From Bosea sp. AS-1 (GTDB lineage: Bacteria; Pseudomonadota; Alphaproteobacteria; Rhizobiales; Beijerinckiaceae), in contig NZ_CP022372.1 of assembly GCF_002220095.1 (NCBI RefSeq), forward strand, positions 468,501 through 532,500: a stretch of 64,000 nt of DNA. The letters are read 5' to 3'. The notes beneath the pieces were generated by a model. That model was not told where the DNA came from. It made no database searches and was given only the letters and a program-made list of their open reading frames with translations. Of the stretch, positions 1-9,065 are shown piece after piece. A program made the position numbers and the translations under genes. The stretch's first letter is position 1, and every line of letters starts with the position of its first letter.

Positions 1-1481
1 AGCCGGGCTGCCTCGCGCACAGTCAGACTGCGGCACTGAATCGGAGCGGGATGAATAAAGTAATGGCCATCCTTCGAGATGTGACTCGTGACTGTGGTTG
101 AAGCCTCGCCGGCCAGCTGGACGCGGAAGCGGTCATTGAAGACGCCGCTGTGCCAGTTCCGGTGATCCGGACTGAGCGCTAATGGAAAATCGGCCGCCTT
201 CGGGCTGTAGCGATGCACGCTCCCGAATACCGCGGCGAACAGGTAACGTCCGAGGTCCGACGTCATGTGCCCGCGTGTTTCGTGCTGGGCAATCGCGCGC
301 AGATCGGGCCGCTCGAGCCAACGCAGCAGTTCATCGTCCGAAGCGCCGTAGCTCTCGGGCAGGCGTGACGCTGCCCGAAGCGTCGGCGAACCATCCCTCA
401 GTCGCTTTGAAATGGTTAAGAACTCCTCACCGAGCGGGCTGTCCTTTTCCTTGTAAATGCCGGCCAGCAGCTTTGCTGCATCAGTGACCTCGGTCCGCCA
501 CGCAGCCGCATAGTCTAAGCCGCGGCTGATGCCGCTGCGCAGGGCCGGCATCGTGCCGATAGCGTCGCTTACTGTCCGCTTCTTTCCGGAGACGGCGATC
601 TCGGCATCAGCGGCCTTGCCCGCTATATCGGACCGGATGCCGACGATGATCACCCGGTGGCGTCGCTGCGGGACTCCGAATTCCTCGGCGCGGACGATAA
701 AGTCCGCCGGCTCTGCCGCCTCTTTAAGGCTGGCTTTTCCATCCTTTACCCGGATCGCGCGCAGTTCGTAGTGATGACCGTGACCTGTGCCGAGCGAAGA
801 CAGATCGTCCATCAACATCTCGAATACAAGGCGGCTCTCAACCGTCGATGAAAGCATCCCCTTGACGTTTTCCATCACGAAGGCTGCGGGCCGAAGCCTG
901 TCGAGCACCCGGATATACTCGCGGAACAGGTAGTGCCGCGCATCCTCTTCGGGCACGTAGCCGGCCTTGCCTCTAGCCCGGGCGCGCCCCACCAATGAGT
1001 AGGCTTGGCAGGGCGGGCCGCCGATCAGGATCGTGTCGTCGGACTTCTTCTTCAGCTTGGCGATGGCACTATCGATCGCGGTTGCAGCAGCCTCGGTGCC
1101 AAGTTCCAGCGCGCGAGCTTCGCCAGCGGCAAGGCGCCATGCATCCGCGTCGACAGCCGACCAGTCTGGCTCGGGGACCAGTCCTGCATGGAAGTCGATG
1201 AACTTACAGGGAAGGGTGTCGTGCCGAGCCTTGTATTCTCGGAGAAACGCGCGCAGCGTCAGAGTTCGGTGGGCCGATGCCTCCTTCTCGACCGAAATAC
1301 CGATCCGGAATGGCGCAGGTCCGTCCTCGCCCAGAGACGCGAAACCCTCGCCCAGTCCGCCCGGACCAGCAAACAGATCGACAATGCCGAAAGCGGAAGG
1401 CAAATCAGGCTCCTGACGAATTTCATTCTGGCGGTGTATACGAGTTTCCAAGACGAAAACCAGGGCACTTGTGGCAGACAT
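1..1481 (-). CDS. DNA (cytosine-5-)-methyltransferase, cut by window edge
   Basis: Minus-strand frame open from the ATG at 1481 to the window edge, at least 493 codons; the C-terminus is missing. Visible C5-MTase motifs in order: motif I DLFAGPGGLGEGF near residue 38, motif IV GGPPCQAYSLVG with the catalytic Cys158, motif VI with the MENVKG core, and motif VIII EFGVPQRRHRVIIVG. It should methylate C5 of cytosine in a specific DNA sequence using SAM. The start codon lies inside the 5' end of the divergent vsr gene (11-bp overlap), the usual partnership of a Dcm-type enzyme with a Vsr nuclease that repairs T:G mismatches left by 5mC deamination. No cognate restriction enzyme is visible; the nearby helicase and PLD nuclease could be its partners (inference). 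Confidence 0.93.
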   Translation of the reverse strand, partial: MSATSALVFVLETRIHRQNEIRQEPDLPSAFGIVDLFAGPGGLGEGFASLGEDGPAPFRIGISVEKEASAHRTLTLRAFLREYKARHDTLPCKFIDFHAGLVPEPDWSAVDADAWRLAAGEARALELGTEAAATAIDSAIAKLKKKSDDTILIGGPPCQAYSLVGRARARGKAGYVPEEDARHYLFREYIRVLDRLRPAAFVMENVKGMLSSTVESRLVFEMLMDDLSSLGTGHGHHYELRAIRVKDGKASLKEAAEPADFIVRAEEFGVPQRRHRVIIVGIRSDIAGKAADAEIAVSGKKRTVSDAIGTMPALRSGISRGLDYAAAWRTEVTDAAKLLAGIYKEKDSPLGEEFLTISKRLRDGSPTLRAASRLPESYGASDDELLRWLERPDLRAIAQHETRGHMTSDLGRYLFAAVFGSVHRYSPKAADFPLALSPDHRNWHSGVFNDRFRVQLAGEASTTVTSHISKDGHYFIHPAPIQCRSLTVREAAR

Positions 1482-1959
1482 CGTGGACCAGCAGACCCGT
1501 TCCCGGATGATGTCGGGGATACGGGGAAAGAACACTAATCCCGAGCTGGTTGTTAGGCGGGCATTGCACGCGCACGGCTTTCGCTTCCGGCTTCATTCCA
1601 TGAAGGTTCACGGGCGGCCAGACCTCGTTCTTCCGAGACATCGCGCAGTTGTCTTCGTGCACGGCTGCTTTTGGCATCGCCACGCGGGCTGTCGTTACGC
1701 GACCAGCCCGTCGACCCGTTCCGAATTCTGGCAGGCAAAATTCGAAGCAAACGTCGCGCGGGACCGCGATATTCGGGGGAAACTCTTGGAAGATGGTTGG
1801 CGTGTAGCGACTGTCTGGGAGTGTGCCCTTCGGAAACCGGACCAAGTGGCCATCTCAACCGCACTCCTGTCAGATTGGCTGCGATCGGACGAACGTGAGA
1901 TTGAGATCGGCGATCCCTCGGCATCAGCGCCGTCTAGACCATCTAGTCGGATCGGCTAG
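1471..1959 (+). CDS. vsr: Very short patch repair endonuclease Vsr
   Basis: 162 aa from a GTG start; the N-terminus MADIVDQQTRS fits the family start, so the GTG is preferred over the later ATG pair at 1507. Vsr nicks DNA 5' of the T in T:G mismatches that arise when 5-methylcytosine deaminates. Key residues line up with E. coli Vsr: Asp51 in GRPDLV, His64-Cys66 and His69/His71 in VHGCFWHRH, Cys74, and Cys118 in VWECAL (zinc site). Length is normal for the family. The first 11 bp overlap the start of the divergent methyltransferase gene, so the two genes have promoters inside each other. No downstream partner on this strand. Confidence 0.95.
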   Translation: MADIVDQQTRSRMMSGIRGKNTNPELVVRRALHAHGFRFRLHSMKVHGRPDLVLPRHRAVVFVHGCFWHRHAGCRYATSPSTRSEFWQAKFEANVARDRDIRGKLLEDGWRVATVWECALRKPDQVAISTALLSDWLRSDEREIEIGDPSASAPSRPSSRIG

Positions 1960-2615
1960 CCAAGATTATGCGCTCGAGCCCACCGCCGCGTGTTAACGGC
2001 AGTTAGATCCAAGGCCAGCGCAGCGGAGCAAGTGCAGCTCAGTGGCGTGTGATCGGGGCCCTTGCCATATCTAGTTGCTGGGATTGATCAGGCGATGATC
2101 TTGCCGGTTTCGGGACCGGCTTCATTTGGCGTGGCCTGGTTTTCCACCACCGCGGCAGTAGCGTCCCGACGGCCGGCGGATTGCGTGAGGTAGTAGCTGT
2201 CGTCATTCTGGCTTTCGGGTATCCCGTTCGCGCCTTCGCACTGCTGCCGCAAGTCTCGTACGGTCCCGCAGAGCAGGCCGCCCGGCGAAATCCCCATGCA
2301 CGGCCCCGGGGCCGCGGCTTCCTGCTCTGGAGGCTTTCGGACCCCGACGCACTCAGCCCGGCCCAAGCTCGCTCGCACAGGCCGGCATCGAAACCCTTCC
2401 CAGAAGCAGACTCTGACTGATTGCCGGAAACCGGACGTGCGAGACGGAGGAAACATCTGCAGCTGAAAGCCAACGCGGATTTCATATTACTCAAGAATGG
2501 CGCTTGAGGTTCGATATCTTCAGGCGCATCGGCCGCGTGCTTCAAAGCGCACTCTATATTGATGATTGCGTTTCGCGGTTCGTTGCAACTGCGGCCTGCG
2601 CCTCCAGCGTCACGG
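1960..2615. other. Non-coding or decayed stretch
   Basis: About 650 bp between vsr and the 3' end of the helicase operon. Several open frames exist on both strands, but they overlap one another, have arginine/alanine/serine-rich translations and show no family I recognise. No clear terminator, repeat or RNA gene was seen. Confidence 0.5.
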
Positions 2616-5555
2616 TCAGACCGGCGAAACAGGAAGGCGCGAGATGGCAGAGAGGTCGATCGCAAGCTCTCGCCCGCCCACCTCGTCAGCCCCGATGCGC
2701 CGGAGCATGGCTACGAAGGCGTCGGGGTCCGGCTGGCCGAGCGCAAGCCGGTAGTAGAGCAGGTCTTCCAGCATCCTTTCCCTTCGGGCGGAGCGTTGGC
2801 TGAAGTGCCAGTCAAAGCTGATGCTGGTCGGTCGGCCGTCTGCAGGCAGCCACCAGCGCTCGAGCCCCGTGCGGTCGCCCTTCACTTTCCGCGCGAGCGA
2901 TATGAGTTCACCGAACGGGCTCGAGTCTGCGGCAGTCGAAAGTGCCTCCGGCCCGTGATCGCGTGCCAGCGACCGGCGGACGGCGAGGCTACCGTAGCGG
3001 GCAATGCGTCCCTCGCGCTGCTCGAAGTCGACCGGATCACCGGGCGGGTCCCAGTGGACGATCCTGCTGCACCACAGGTGGAAGTCCAGACCCTCCTGGC
3101 CGATCGAGGTTGTGCAGAGTATGTGGGGCCAGAATGGTGAGTTGAACGCTCGCCGCAGCGCGTCGCTGCGGAACCGCTTTCCTTTCTTATTGCCTCCTTG
3201 ACGCTTCTCCCCGCCCGCAAACGGCGTCACCGCCTGGACCGGGACACGATGTTTCGCCCTAGCGCGATGAAACTGCACGAGACCTGGGCGATCGAGCAGG
3301 CTGGCTGACAATTGATCGATGATTTCCATCCCCTCGGCGTCACCCAGTCGCGAGAGCAGACACATCTGTTCGTCGAGGACTGCCTCGAAGCCTCCCTTCA
3401 CCATCGCCTCGGCGAGCGCGTCTGGATAGCGCTTTCGCTTCGAGGTCGCCTGGATAAGATTGGCGAAGGCGCGGTGTCCGAGGTAGGGACGCAGGCTCTC
3501 CCAGGCGAACCCGAAAACGCGCTGCCGGTCGCGTGAGTGTTCCTGCGGCACATTATGGCGCGTTAGGCATCGCGCTAAGATCGAGCCCGGCGATGACAGT
3601 AGGTGCTCGGTCAAGGCGACGATTTCGGCCGGCGATACGCGGCCGATTTTAGGCAGCGTCGTCCAGTTCTCGGCGTTGGCATCCCGACTCGCTCTGGCGG
3701 CCAGCGACGACACCCGCTGGAAGGCGAGCCCGGAGATTGCGCGTTCGATGCCTGCCGCAACGATCCAAGTCGGCCGCTTTTCCTGTCCATCGAGCCTGAT
3801 GCCCCTGTCGCGGAGAAAGGACTCTAGCTGGCGGCGAGCATCCCTCCGGACGCTCGTGAGCGATGCTCCGGCCGACTTGAGCGGTTCGATCGCGAGCGGC
3901 AGATTCGGCCATGGCATAAACAAGCCGACGAGCGCCCCAGTCGCGCTGCCGCCAGGACGAAGGAGCGGAGCCGGGGGCTTCTCTTTGGGCTTGCGGACGC
4001 CGCCGGACAGGTTGATTGATAGCAGCGCCGAGATTGCGGTCGGCGCGCCTCGCCACCGGCTGAAGAGCAGCGCTTTGCCTGGCAGTGGGCGCCTGCCGGA
4101 CCACGGTCCCTCCAGCCTCCACCACGCGGCGGTCGGTGGCTGCCATGGCAGCGAGAGATGCGCCGGATCGCCGACCATCCCGGCGAGGAGGCGGAGTTGC
4201 GGATGCGCGAAGCGGCCTCTTCCGGTGCCCGCCTCGATTGGTGCCGGCTTCGCGCGCTTCAGTGTCTCCCAGACCTTGTAGCCGTGCATCGTCTGCGCGG
4301 GATATGGGATTGAAGTCCACATGGCTGGGGCCCAGCCGGCAAACTCGGTGCCGACCTTCTCCGCGAAGTGCCTGAAGACAACGAGGTCCTGCGCCTCGAC
4401 CGCGACCTGCGGATTGATGCGCTCGAAGAGATCCCCCTCGTGAACAAGGGCGCGCTCGGTGCGAGCCATCAGCGGCCGAAGAAGTCCCTCGAGCCGCTGC
4501 TTCGCCGACAGGACCGACTGGCGGATGCCCTCCTTCGTGCCGGAGGTGCCAAGCGCTTGGTGATAGTCGCGCATCGCGTCCTCGACGGCGGTGCGGTGGC
4601 CCTCGTCGTCGGCGAGGAACCCAGCTAGATCGATGAGGGAGCGGTAGTGATCCACTTGGTGGATTTCGTCGCCATCGAGCCGGCGCAGGCGATAAGGGGT
4701 CGCGGAGAGCAGCAGCACAGCCGGGCGGTCCTCGCCTCCGAGCAGCGCGTCAATGAGCAGCTGGTGCACTCGTGCGCGCTCTTGTTTGAGACGGACATTC
4801 GACAGTTCCGTCTTCGGGATTATAAGATCGGCGTAACGGTGGAATTCGTCGAGGATGACGAGATCGGGCTTGATCATCTTCGAGCGGAGGGCTGCAAGCG
4901 CGAGGACCGAGCGGAATCGACCCACGAATTCGACAACGTCGACGTCCTCCCGCTCGAGCCATCCGAGCACAGCCTTCTCGACATTGCCCGACGGGCAGTC
5001 GAAGATGTCGCGCATGGCACGCTTAATGCCCACCGCCGTGAAGCCATCGAGGACCCCGCGATCTTCCAGCAGTCGGCGACCACCGCCGGAGCGCTCGCGG
5101 TCGAGCCTCTTCACGACCGAGAGCAGTGTTGGGAAGCGATCTAGCGCCGCACGGATGAGCTCGCGCTCCGCCTTGCGTCCGGTCCTCGGACCCGGCTTCC
5201 AGCCAGGCAGGCTCGTCTCCGGCGTAAAGGTGAAGACACGAAAGCCTTCACCCTCCTGGGGCAGGTGACCCGGCACGAGCGCCAGGCGATCCCCGCCTAG
5301 CTCGTACTCTTCAGCTTCGATGCCGGTGAGCGACACGAACTTCGGCCGGTTCTGTCCAGCGATCTCCAGGCTAGGGCACAGATACATCAAGTTCAGGCGT
5401 TTGCGGCTGGCGCGCAGGCGCTGCGCTATCGTTCGCGCGATGACGGTCTTGCCGAGGCCAACCTCGTCCGCGATGAGGAAGCGGCGGGCGCCCGGTCCCG
5501 CCAACGCCTCGCTCGCAACCTCGACGGTGCACTTCTGGAAAGCGGCCAAGTCCAT
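2616..5555 (-). CDS. SF2 helicase of a DISARM-like defence operon
   Basis: About 979 aa. Superfamily 2 helicase motifs: Walker A as DEVGLGKT (residues 31-38), Walker B as LVILDEFH (237-240), motif III as LLLSATPYR (about 285), and near the C-terminus motif V (TTSIGQEGLDF) and motif VI (EQREGRIARYG). These are typical of the RapA/SNF2-like helicases of defence systems, presumably DNA translocases driven by ATP. The ATG at 5555 shares its A with the TGA of the upstream PLD gene (TGATG), so the two are translationally coupled. Its operon is DUF6361 - PLD - helicase, next to a cytosine methyltransferase. It resembles DrmA of DISARM in role, but no DUF1998 (DrmB) gene is present. Target and activity are inferred. 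Confidence 0.85.
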   Translation of the reverse strand: MDLAAFQKCTVEVASEALAGPGARRFLIADEVGLGKTVIARTIAQRLRASRKRLNLMYLCPSLEIAGQNRPKFVSLTGIEAEEYELGGDRLALVPGHLPQEGEGFRVFTFTPETSLPGWKPGPRTGRKAERELIRAALDRFPTLLSVVKRLDRERSGGGRRLLEDRGVLDGFTAVGIKRAMRDIFDCPSGNVEKAVLGWLEREDVDVVEFVGRFRSVLALAALRSKMIKPDLVILDEFHRYADLIIPKTELSNVRLKQERARVHQLLIDALLGGEDRPAVLLLSATPYRLRRLDGDEIHQVDHYRSLIDLAGFLADDEGHRTAVEDAMRDYHQALGTSGTKEGIRQSVLSAKQRLEGLLRPLMARTERALVHEGDLFERINPQVAVEAQDLVVFRHFAEKVGTEFAGWAPAMWTSIPYPAQTMHGYKVWETLKRAKPAPIEAGTGRGRFAHPQLRLLAGMVGDPAHLSLPWQPPTAAWWRLEGPWSGRRPLPGKALLFSRWRGAPTAISALLSINLSGGVRKPKEKPPAPLLRPGGSATGALVGLFMPWPNLPLAIEPLKSAGASLTSVRRDARRQLESFLRDRGIRLDGQEKRPTWIVAAGIERAISGLAFQRVSSLAARASRDANAENWTTLPKIGRVSPAEIVALTEHLLSSPGSILARCLTRHNVPQEHSRDRQRVFGFAWESLRPYLGHRAFANLIQATSKRKRYPDALAEAMVKGGFEAVLDEQMCLLSRLGDAEGMEIIDQLSASLLDRPGLVQFHRARAKHRVPVQAVTPFAGGEKRQGGNKKGKRFRSDALRRAFNSPFWPHILCTTSIGQEGLDFHLWCSRIVHWDPPGDPVDFEQREGRIARYGSLAVRRSLARDHGPEALSTAADSSPFGELISLARKVKGDRTGLERWWLPADGRPTSISFDWHFSQRSARRERMLEDLLYYRLALGQPDPDAFVAMLRRIGADEVGGRELAIDLSAISRLPVSPV

Positions 5556-7288
5556 CACGCGCCCCCGTGAATGGCGTCATGAACCGCTTGGAGGAATGGC
5601 TGCACCTCTGTGAGATCGGCGAGCGCCGCCCGGCGCTCCGCATCGTCAGGCAGCGCCTCGAAGGTCTCGCGGAAAGATTCAAGCATCGCCATCGTGCCGG
5701 CGGTCCGCCGCTCGAAGGCCTTCGGGTCGCGCGCCCATGCCGAGAGCATGGTTTCGAGCGTGAACATATCAGGGATCCGCGACGGTTCTCCTGAGGCCGC
5801 AGGGGTAGGTCCATCCGACCACCTCTCACCGGCAGTCCCATCAAACCCGTCGAGCTGCGAACGCAGCCAGTCGCGGAACCTGCTCGCGCCTACATAGCGC
5901 GCGAGAAGCGCACGGTCGCGGCATTCCTGGTCCAGTCCGGTAACCGGAAGCGACAGGACCCAGCATCGCTGGATCGCCGGATTGTAGAGGCTGGTGGCGC
6001 GAAACGTGACGAGCGAGGTCTGCTCACTGGACTTCACTGTCCCCTGAAGCACGCGCAGCCGGCGGACGCCGCTCGGGAGCCCAACCCACGTGTCCGGATC
6101 GAGGAAGGGTGAGACTTCGAACCGTGCGGACGCGAGCGCCGCATCGGCATCTTCACCGACGATCAGTGACAGGCCGTCGTCAGCGTAAGCGAGGCTCAGC
6201 TCGCTTTCGAGCAAGAGCGAGATCCGCTCATCGAGCTGGCGTTGCGCCCCCTCCTTTTCCGCGAGATCCTCATCCACCCTCGACTTGTCGAACTCAAAGC
6301 CAGACTGGACGAAGTCGTGGAGGGAGCCAGAAAGGATTGGGTCTGTGACCTCGAGGATCGCTACCGCCTCGGCGTTCGGGCCGAGCAACCCGCGACCCGT
6401 AAAGTTGGCGCTGCCGATCATGAGCGCAGTGCGGCTGCCCTTGCTGACGGCAAGAAGCTTAGCATGGACCCCTGCCGGCGGTTGGTCGGTGAACTCCGCT
6501 TCCTTGTCATCCACTTGCTGCTCGACTGACACGGGAATTTCCGGCTCGGGAGCTGAGCCGGTGCGAAACGCGATACCCTTGACCGGTGCGCAATCGCTCG
6601 CCGCCATTTCAGTCGTGAGGATAGAGATTGGTTGCGAACCCGCGCGGAGCACCTCCTTCAGACCGGTTCCGTCGATGAACGGGCTTACCGCGCTCGCCCT
6701 ATCCCCCCGACTGAGCAGCGGCGCCGTGATGAAGGGGCGCATCTCGCCAGGCCGGCGCCACAGCACCCTGCGCACCGAGACGCCGGGAGGAGCCATCCAA
6801 CGCGCGGTGCGTAGCTCGTCGAGCTCACTAACGTTGAACTCTGCCTCAGCTAAAAGTCCGCGCGCCAATTCCTCGATATCCGGAATGACCCGTGCTGACT
6901 TGTCTCGCGAGCTGACCAGCATGAGGCCTGCGTCGAGGTCACGCGAGCCGGTCAGGTTGCGGCTTCCTATCCAGAAGCGCCACTCGATGTTATCACCATC
7001 GTATCGCACAAGCGCGACCTTCGGGTGCCAGCTCTGGTCGGTCTCATTCGACACAATGGCCGTGACCATTGTGTCAAGCAGCGGCAGGACCGACCTGTGC
7101 GAACGGGGCGCGAGGATCCGGCCCACCTGGTGGATCACTCGCAGCCGCCCGCGCACGCTATCGAACGCCTTGACGAGACCCAGCGGCGAGTTCTCGAACT
7201 CCGCCTCCTCGTCTCCGCCGAGCGCGAGGACGAGACCGAGGAGAGCGATGAGGTCCAGAGAATAGGTCGCGACGACCGCTCTGGACAC
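5555..7288 (-). CDS. Phospholipase-D-like nuclease with two HxK motifs
   Basis: 577 aa from a GTG start. Two half-sites of a PLD-type active site are visible: His88-x-Lys90 (WHPKVALV) with GSRN at 108-111, and His275-x-Lys277 (VHAKLLAV) with GSANFTG at 292-298. Bacterial proteins of this make-up are usually nucleases working through a phosphohistidine intermediate. The C-terminal 250 residues have no motif I recognise. It sits between DUF6361 (68-bp gap upstream) and the SF2 helicase (TGATG overlap downstream), so it is probably the nuclease of a helicase-nuclease defence complex. It is larger than a typical DISARM DrmC protein, which argues against simple orthology. Confidence 0.85.
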   Translation of the reverse strand: MSRAVVATYSLDLIALLGLVLALGGDEEAEFENSPLGLVKAFDSVRGRLRVIHQVGRILAPRSHRSVLPLLDTMVTAIVSNETDQSWHPKVALVRYDGDNIEWRFWIGSRNLTGSRDLDAGLMLVSSRDKSARVIPDIEELARGLLAEAEFNVSELDELRTARWMAPPGVSVRRVLWRRPGEMRPFITAPLLSRGDRASAVSPFIDGTGLKEVLRAGSQPISILTTEMAASDCAPVKGIAFRTGSAPEPEIPVSVEQQVDDKEAEFTDQPPAGVHAKLLAVSKGSRTALMIGSANFTGRGLLGPNAEAVAILEVTDPILSGSLHDFVQSGFEFDKSRVDEDLAEKEGAQRQLDERISLLLESELSLAYADDGLSLIVGEDADAALASARFEVSPFLDPDTWVGLPSGVRRLRVLQGTVKSSEQTSLVTFRATSLYNPAIQRCWVLSLPVTGLDQECRDRALLARYVGASRFRDWLRSQLDGFDGTAGERWSDGPTPAASGEPSRIPDMFTLETMLSAWARDPKAFERRTAGTMAMLESFRETFEALPDDAERRAALADLTEVQPFLQAVHDAIHGGA

Positions 7289-7356
7289 GGACTGCCCGAG
7301 GGTCGGTCGCAGCGAACCGAATATTGAGATGCGATTAGTGGGGTGGAAGCCCGTAC

Positions 7357-8544
7357 TCAGCCTCCAACCCGCATGATCATCTCACGCACAACCGGCCAGC
7401 GGTAATCGAGCGGCGTGGCAACGCCCTTTCGCCACTCTGCCCGCCGCTTCTCGTTCAGCAGGTAGGCCCGCTCCTGCTTGAGGTCGCGCTCCCTCGCCTC
7501 CAGCTCGCGCGAGATGCTGTCGAGCTGTCCATTGGAGCGCACCCATTCGATTACTACTCGGACGAATCGCGTGAGGTTGCTGTCGATACGCGTTGCCGTG
7601 CGCAGCGCCTCGACATCGAGCGCGAGCGCGGCGTCACGGTGCTCGGAGACAAGCAGAGGAAGCGCTTCGGCGTGATGTTTTTCGTCGGTACCGTGGTCTG
7701 CGTTGCGCTTCTTTTCGACGAGCGCTGCATAAGCGGCACGAGCGATGCACGCAACGGACGCGCCCCTCTTTGCCAGAACGAGGAGTTCCCTCTCCTCGTT
7801 GGTCGCAACGCGCCGAATTTCGGAGGACCATAGCGATTCCGAGGTCACGCCGGCCTCGGCGAGCCGGCTGAGGAGTGGCTCCGTCCCCGCATCGCCCGCG
7901 GTCCGCCATTTGCGGCGGATGTAATCTGCCTCCAGCGGATGGAGATCGAAGTTCAGCGGTCCGCTCTTCTTCGTCCAACCAAGCGGAGGCGGAGGAATGT
8001 CGTCGAAGAGAATAGCTTTAGATATTTTCTGCGTGTCGCTCTCCTCCCGAGAGAGCAGACTCGGCCAGAGCCGCTGCAACTGCGCCTCTGTAGGTGCGCC
8101 CCGAATGCCAGCAACGGGGTTCGCCATCCGCCATGAGCGCAGGGCGTTCCAGTAGATGGTGCTGGCGCGGACGACCGGACGCTCCTTAGCCTGATATTTC
8201 ATCCAGCCGGAAATGCCCGAATTCTGCAACTCGCCGATCGTCCCCATAAGGCGCGTCGAGTAGCGGCGCTCGATTTCGAACAGGCGGTCGCGGTCAAAGC
8301 GCTCGCCTGCGCACTCCGCGAGCAGTTCCTGATACGCCCATGCTACAAAGAACACGTAGCGCAGTTGCGCGTGCTGGACCGAGGTACCTGGAAAGAAGCG
8401 GTCAGCGAACGCGAAATGGATAGGAGCGAAGCCGAGCTCGTCGCGCGTGCCGTCGGACGACAGCTTCGATAAGAAGCGGTGAGCGGAGTCGCGGTCTGCC
8501 TCCGAGAGCATGAACCAGCCGATTGCTGGGTTAGTCCTAGCCAT
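7357..8544 (-). CDS. DUF6361 family protein
   Basis: 395 aa, first gene of the minus-strand operon with the PLD nuclease and helicase. The N-terminus has the pattern I associate with DUF6361: IGWFMLSEADR, then DELGFAPIHFAFADRFFPG, then RYVFFVAWAY. The C-terminal 70 residues are charged and probably helical or coiled coil (DSISRELEARERDLKQE). No catalytic motif is visible. Its constant company with helicase and PLD genes suggests a structural or sensing subunit (inference). No strong ribosome binding site precedes the ATG. Function unknown; the family assignment is from memory of the N-terminal pattern. Confidence 0.75.
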   Translation of the reverse strand: MARTNPAIGWFMLSEADRDSAHRFLSKLSSDGTRDELGFAPIHFAFADRFFPGTSVQHAQLRYVFFVAWAYQELLAECAGERFDRDRLFEIERRYSTRLMGTIGELQNSGISGWMKYQAKERPVVRASTIYWNALRSWRMANPVAGIRGAPTEAQLQRLWPSLLSREESDTQKISKAILFDDIPPPPLGWTKKSGPLNFDLHPLEADYIRRKWRTAGDAGTEPLLSRLAEAGVTSESLWSSEIRRVATNEERELLVLAKRGASVACIARAAYAALVEKKRNADHGTDEKHHAEALPLLVSEHRDAALALDVEALRTATRIDSNLTRFVRVVIEWVRSNGQLDSISRELEARERDLKQERAYLLNEKRRAEWRKGVATPLDYRWPVVREMIMRVGG

Positions 8545-9065
8545 TGTCAGATTGCTGCTTAGTACCGTGCTTCGAAGAGCTTTGTGACCAATCCTTCGTC
8601 GGAATCAGCACGATCGAGTGTGACGGATTTCCTGGGACCAATAGCCGCGTCGCCGTGCCGTTCCGGATTCATTTCTGGAGGCCCAGATCGAGCCGTGCGC
8701 TGAGGTCGGTGTCGCGGACCATTTGCACGTCATCGGCATAGTCTCGGAGCCAATCTGCTTGCTTGTAGTCGATTCCCAAAAGACAACCCAGTGTAGCGGG
8801 CATTATCGGATTCACAGGATTCTCCGGCTGGATCGCGATTCGCTGTTTAATTAAGACGACGGAATGACCCTCAGGCAACCATCAAGAATTCTGCGGCTTT
8901 GAAGGAGGATTCGTCTCGACACGTTGCGAGATCTATCCAAAATCGGAGATACAGTGCGCCACGGGTTGAAGGTGGATAGCTCAATAGGGATGCGACCTAC
9001 TGACATCTCCTGACAGATTGCTCGATCAGGCTCGAGGGCCAGAATCGCGAGGAGGCAATCGCGCA
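8545..9065. other. Divergent intergenic region of the two nuclease-helicase operons
   Basis: About 520 bp between the start of the DUF6361 operon (minus) and the addB-like gene (plus); it must hold both promoters. A 69-codon minus-strand frame from a TTG (8878 to 8669) reads plausibly (ends ARLDLGLQK) but has no ribosome binding site or recognised family, so I do not call it a gene. An AGGAGG-type site just before 9066 belongs to the addB-like gene. Confidence 0.5.

Noticed and set aside
2039..2665. Minus-strand frame after the helicase gene
   Set aside because: Overlaps the helicase 3' end, competes with another minus frame of equal quality, and has no family resemblance.
2616..7288. Classical DISARM system
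   Set aside because: No DUF1998 (DrmB) gene is present and the PLD protein is much larger than DrmC; described as DISARM-like only.
8669..8878. 69-codon minus frame upstream of the DUF6361 gene
   Set aside because: TTG start without ribosome binding site and no recognised family; left as intergenic.
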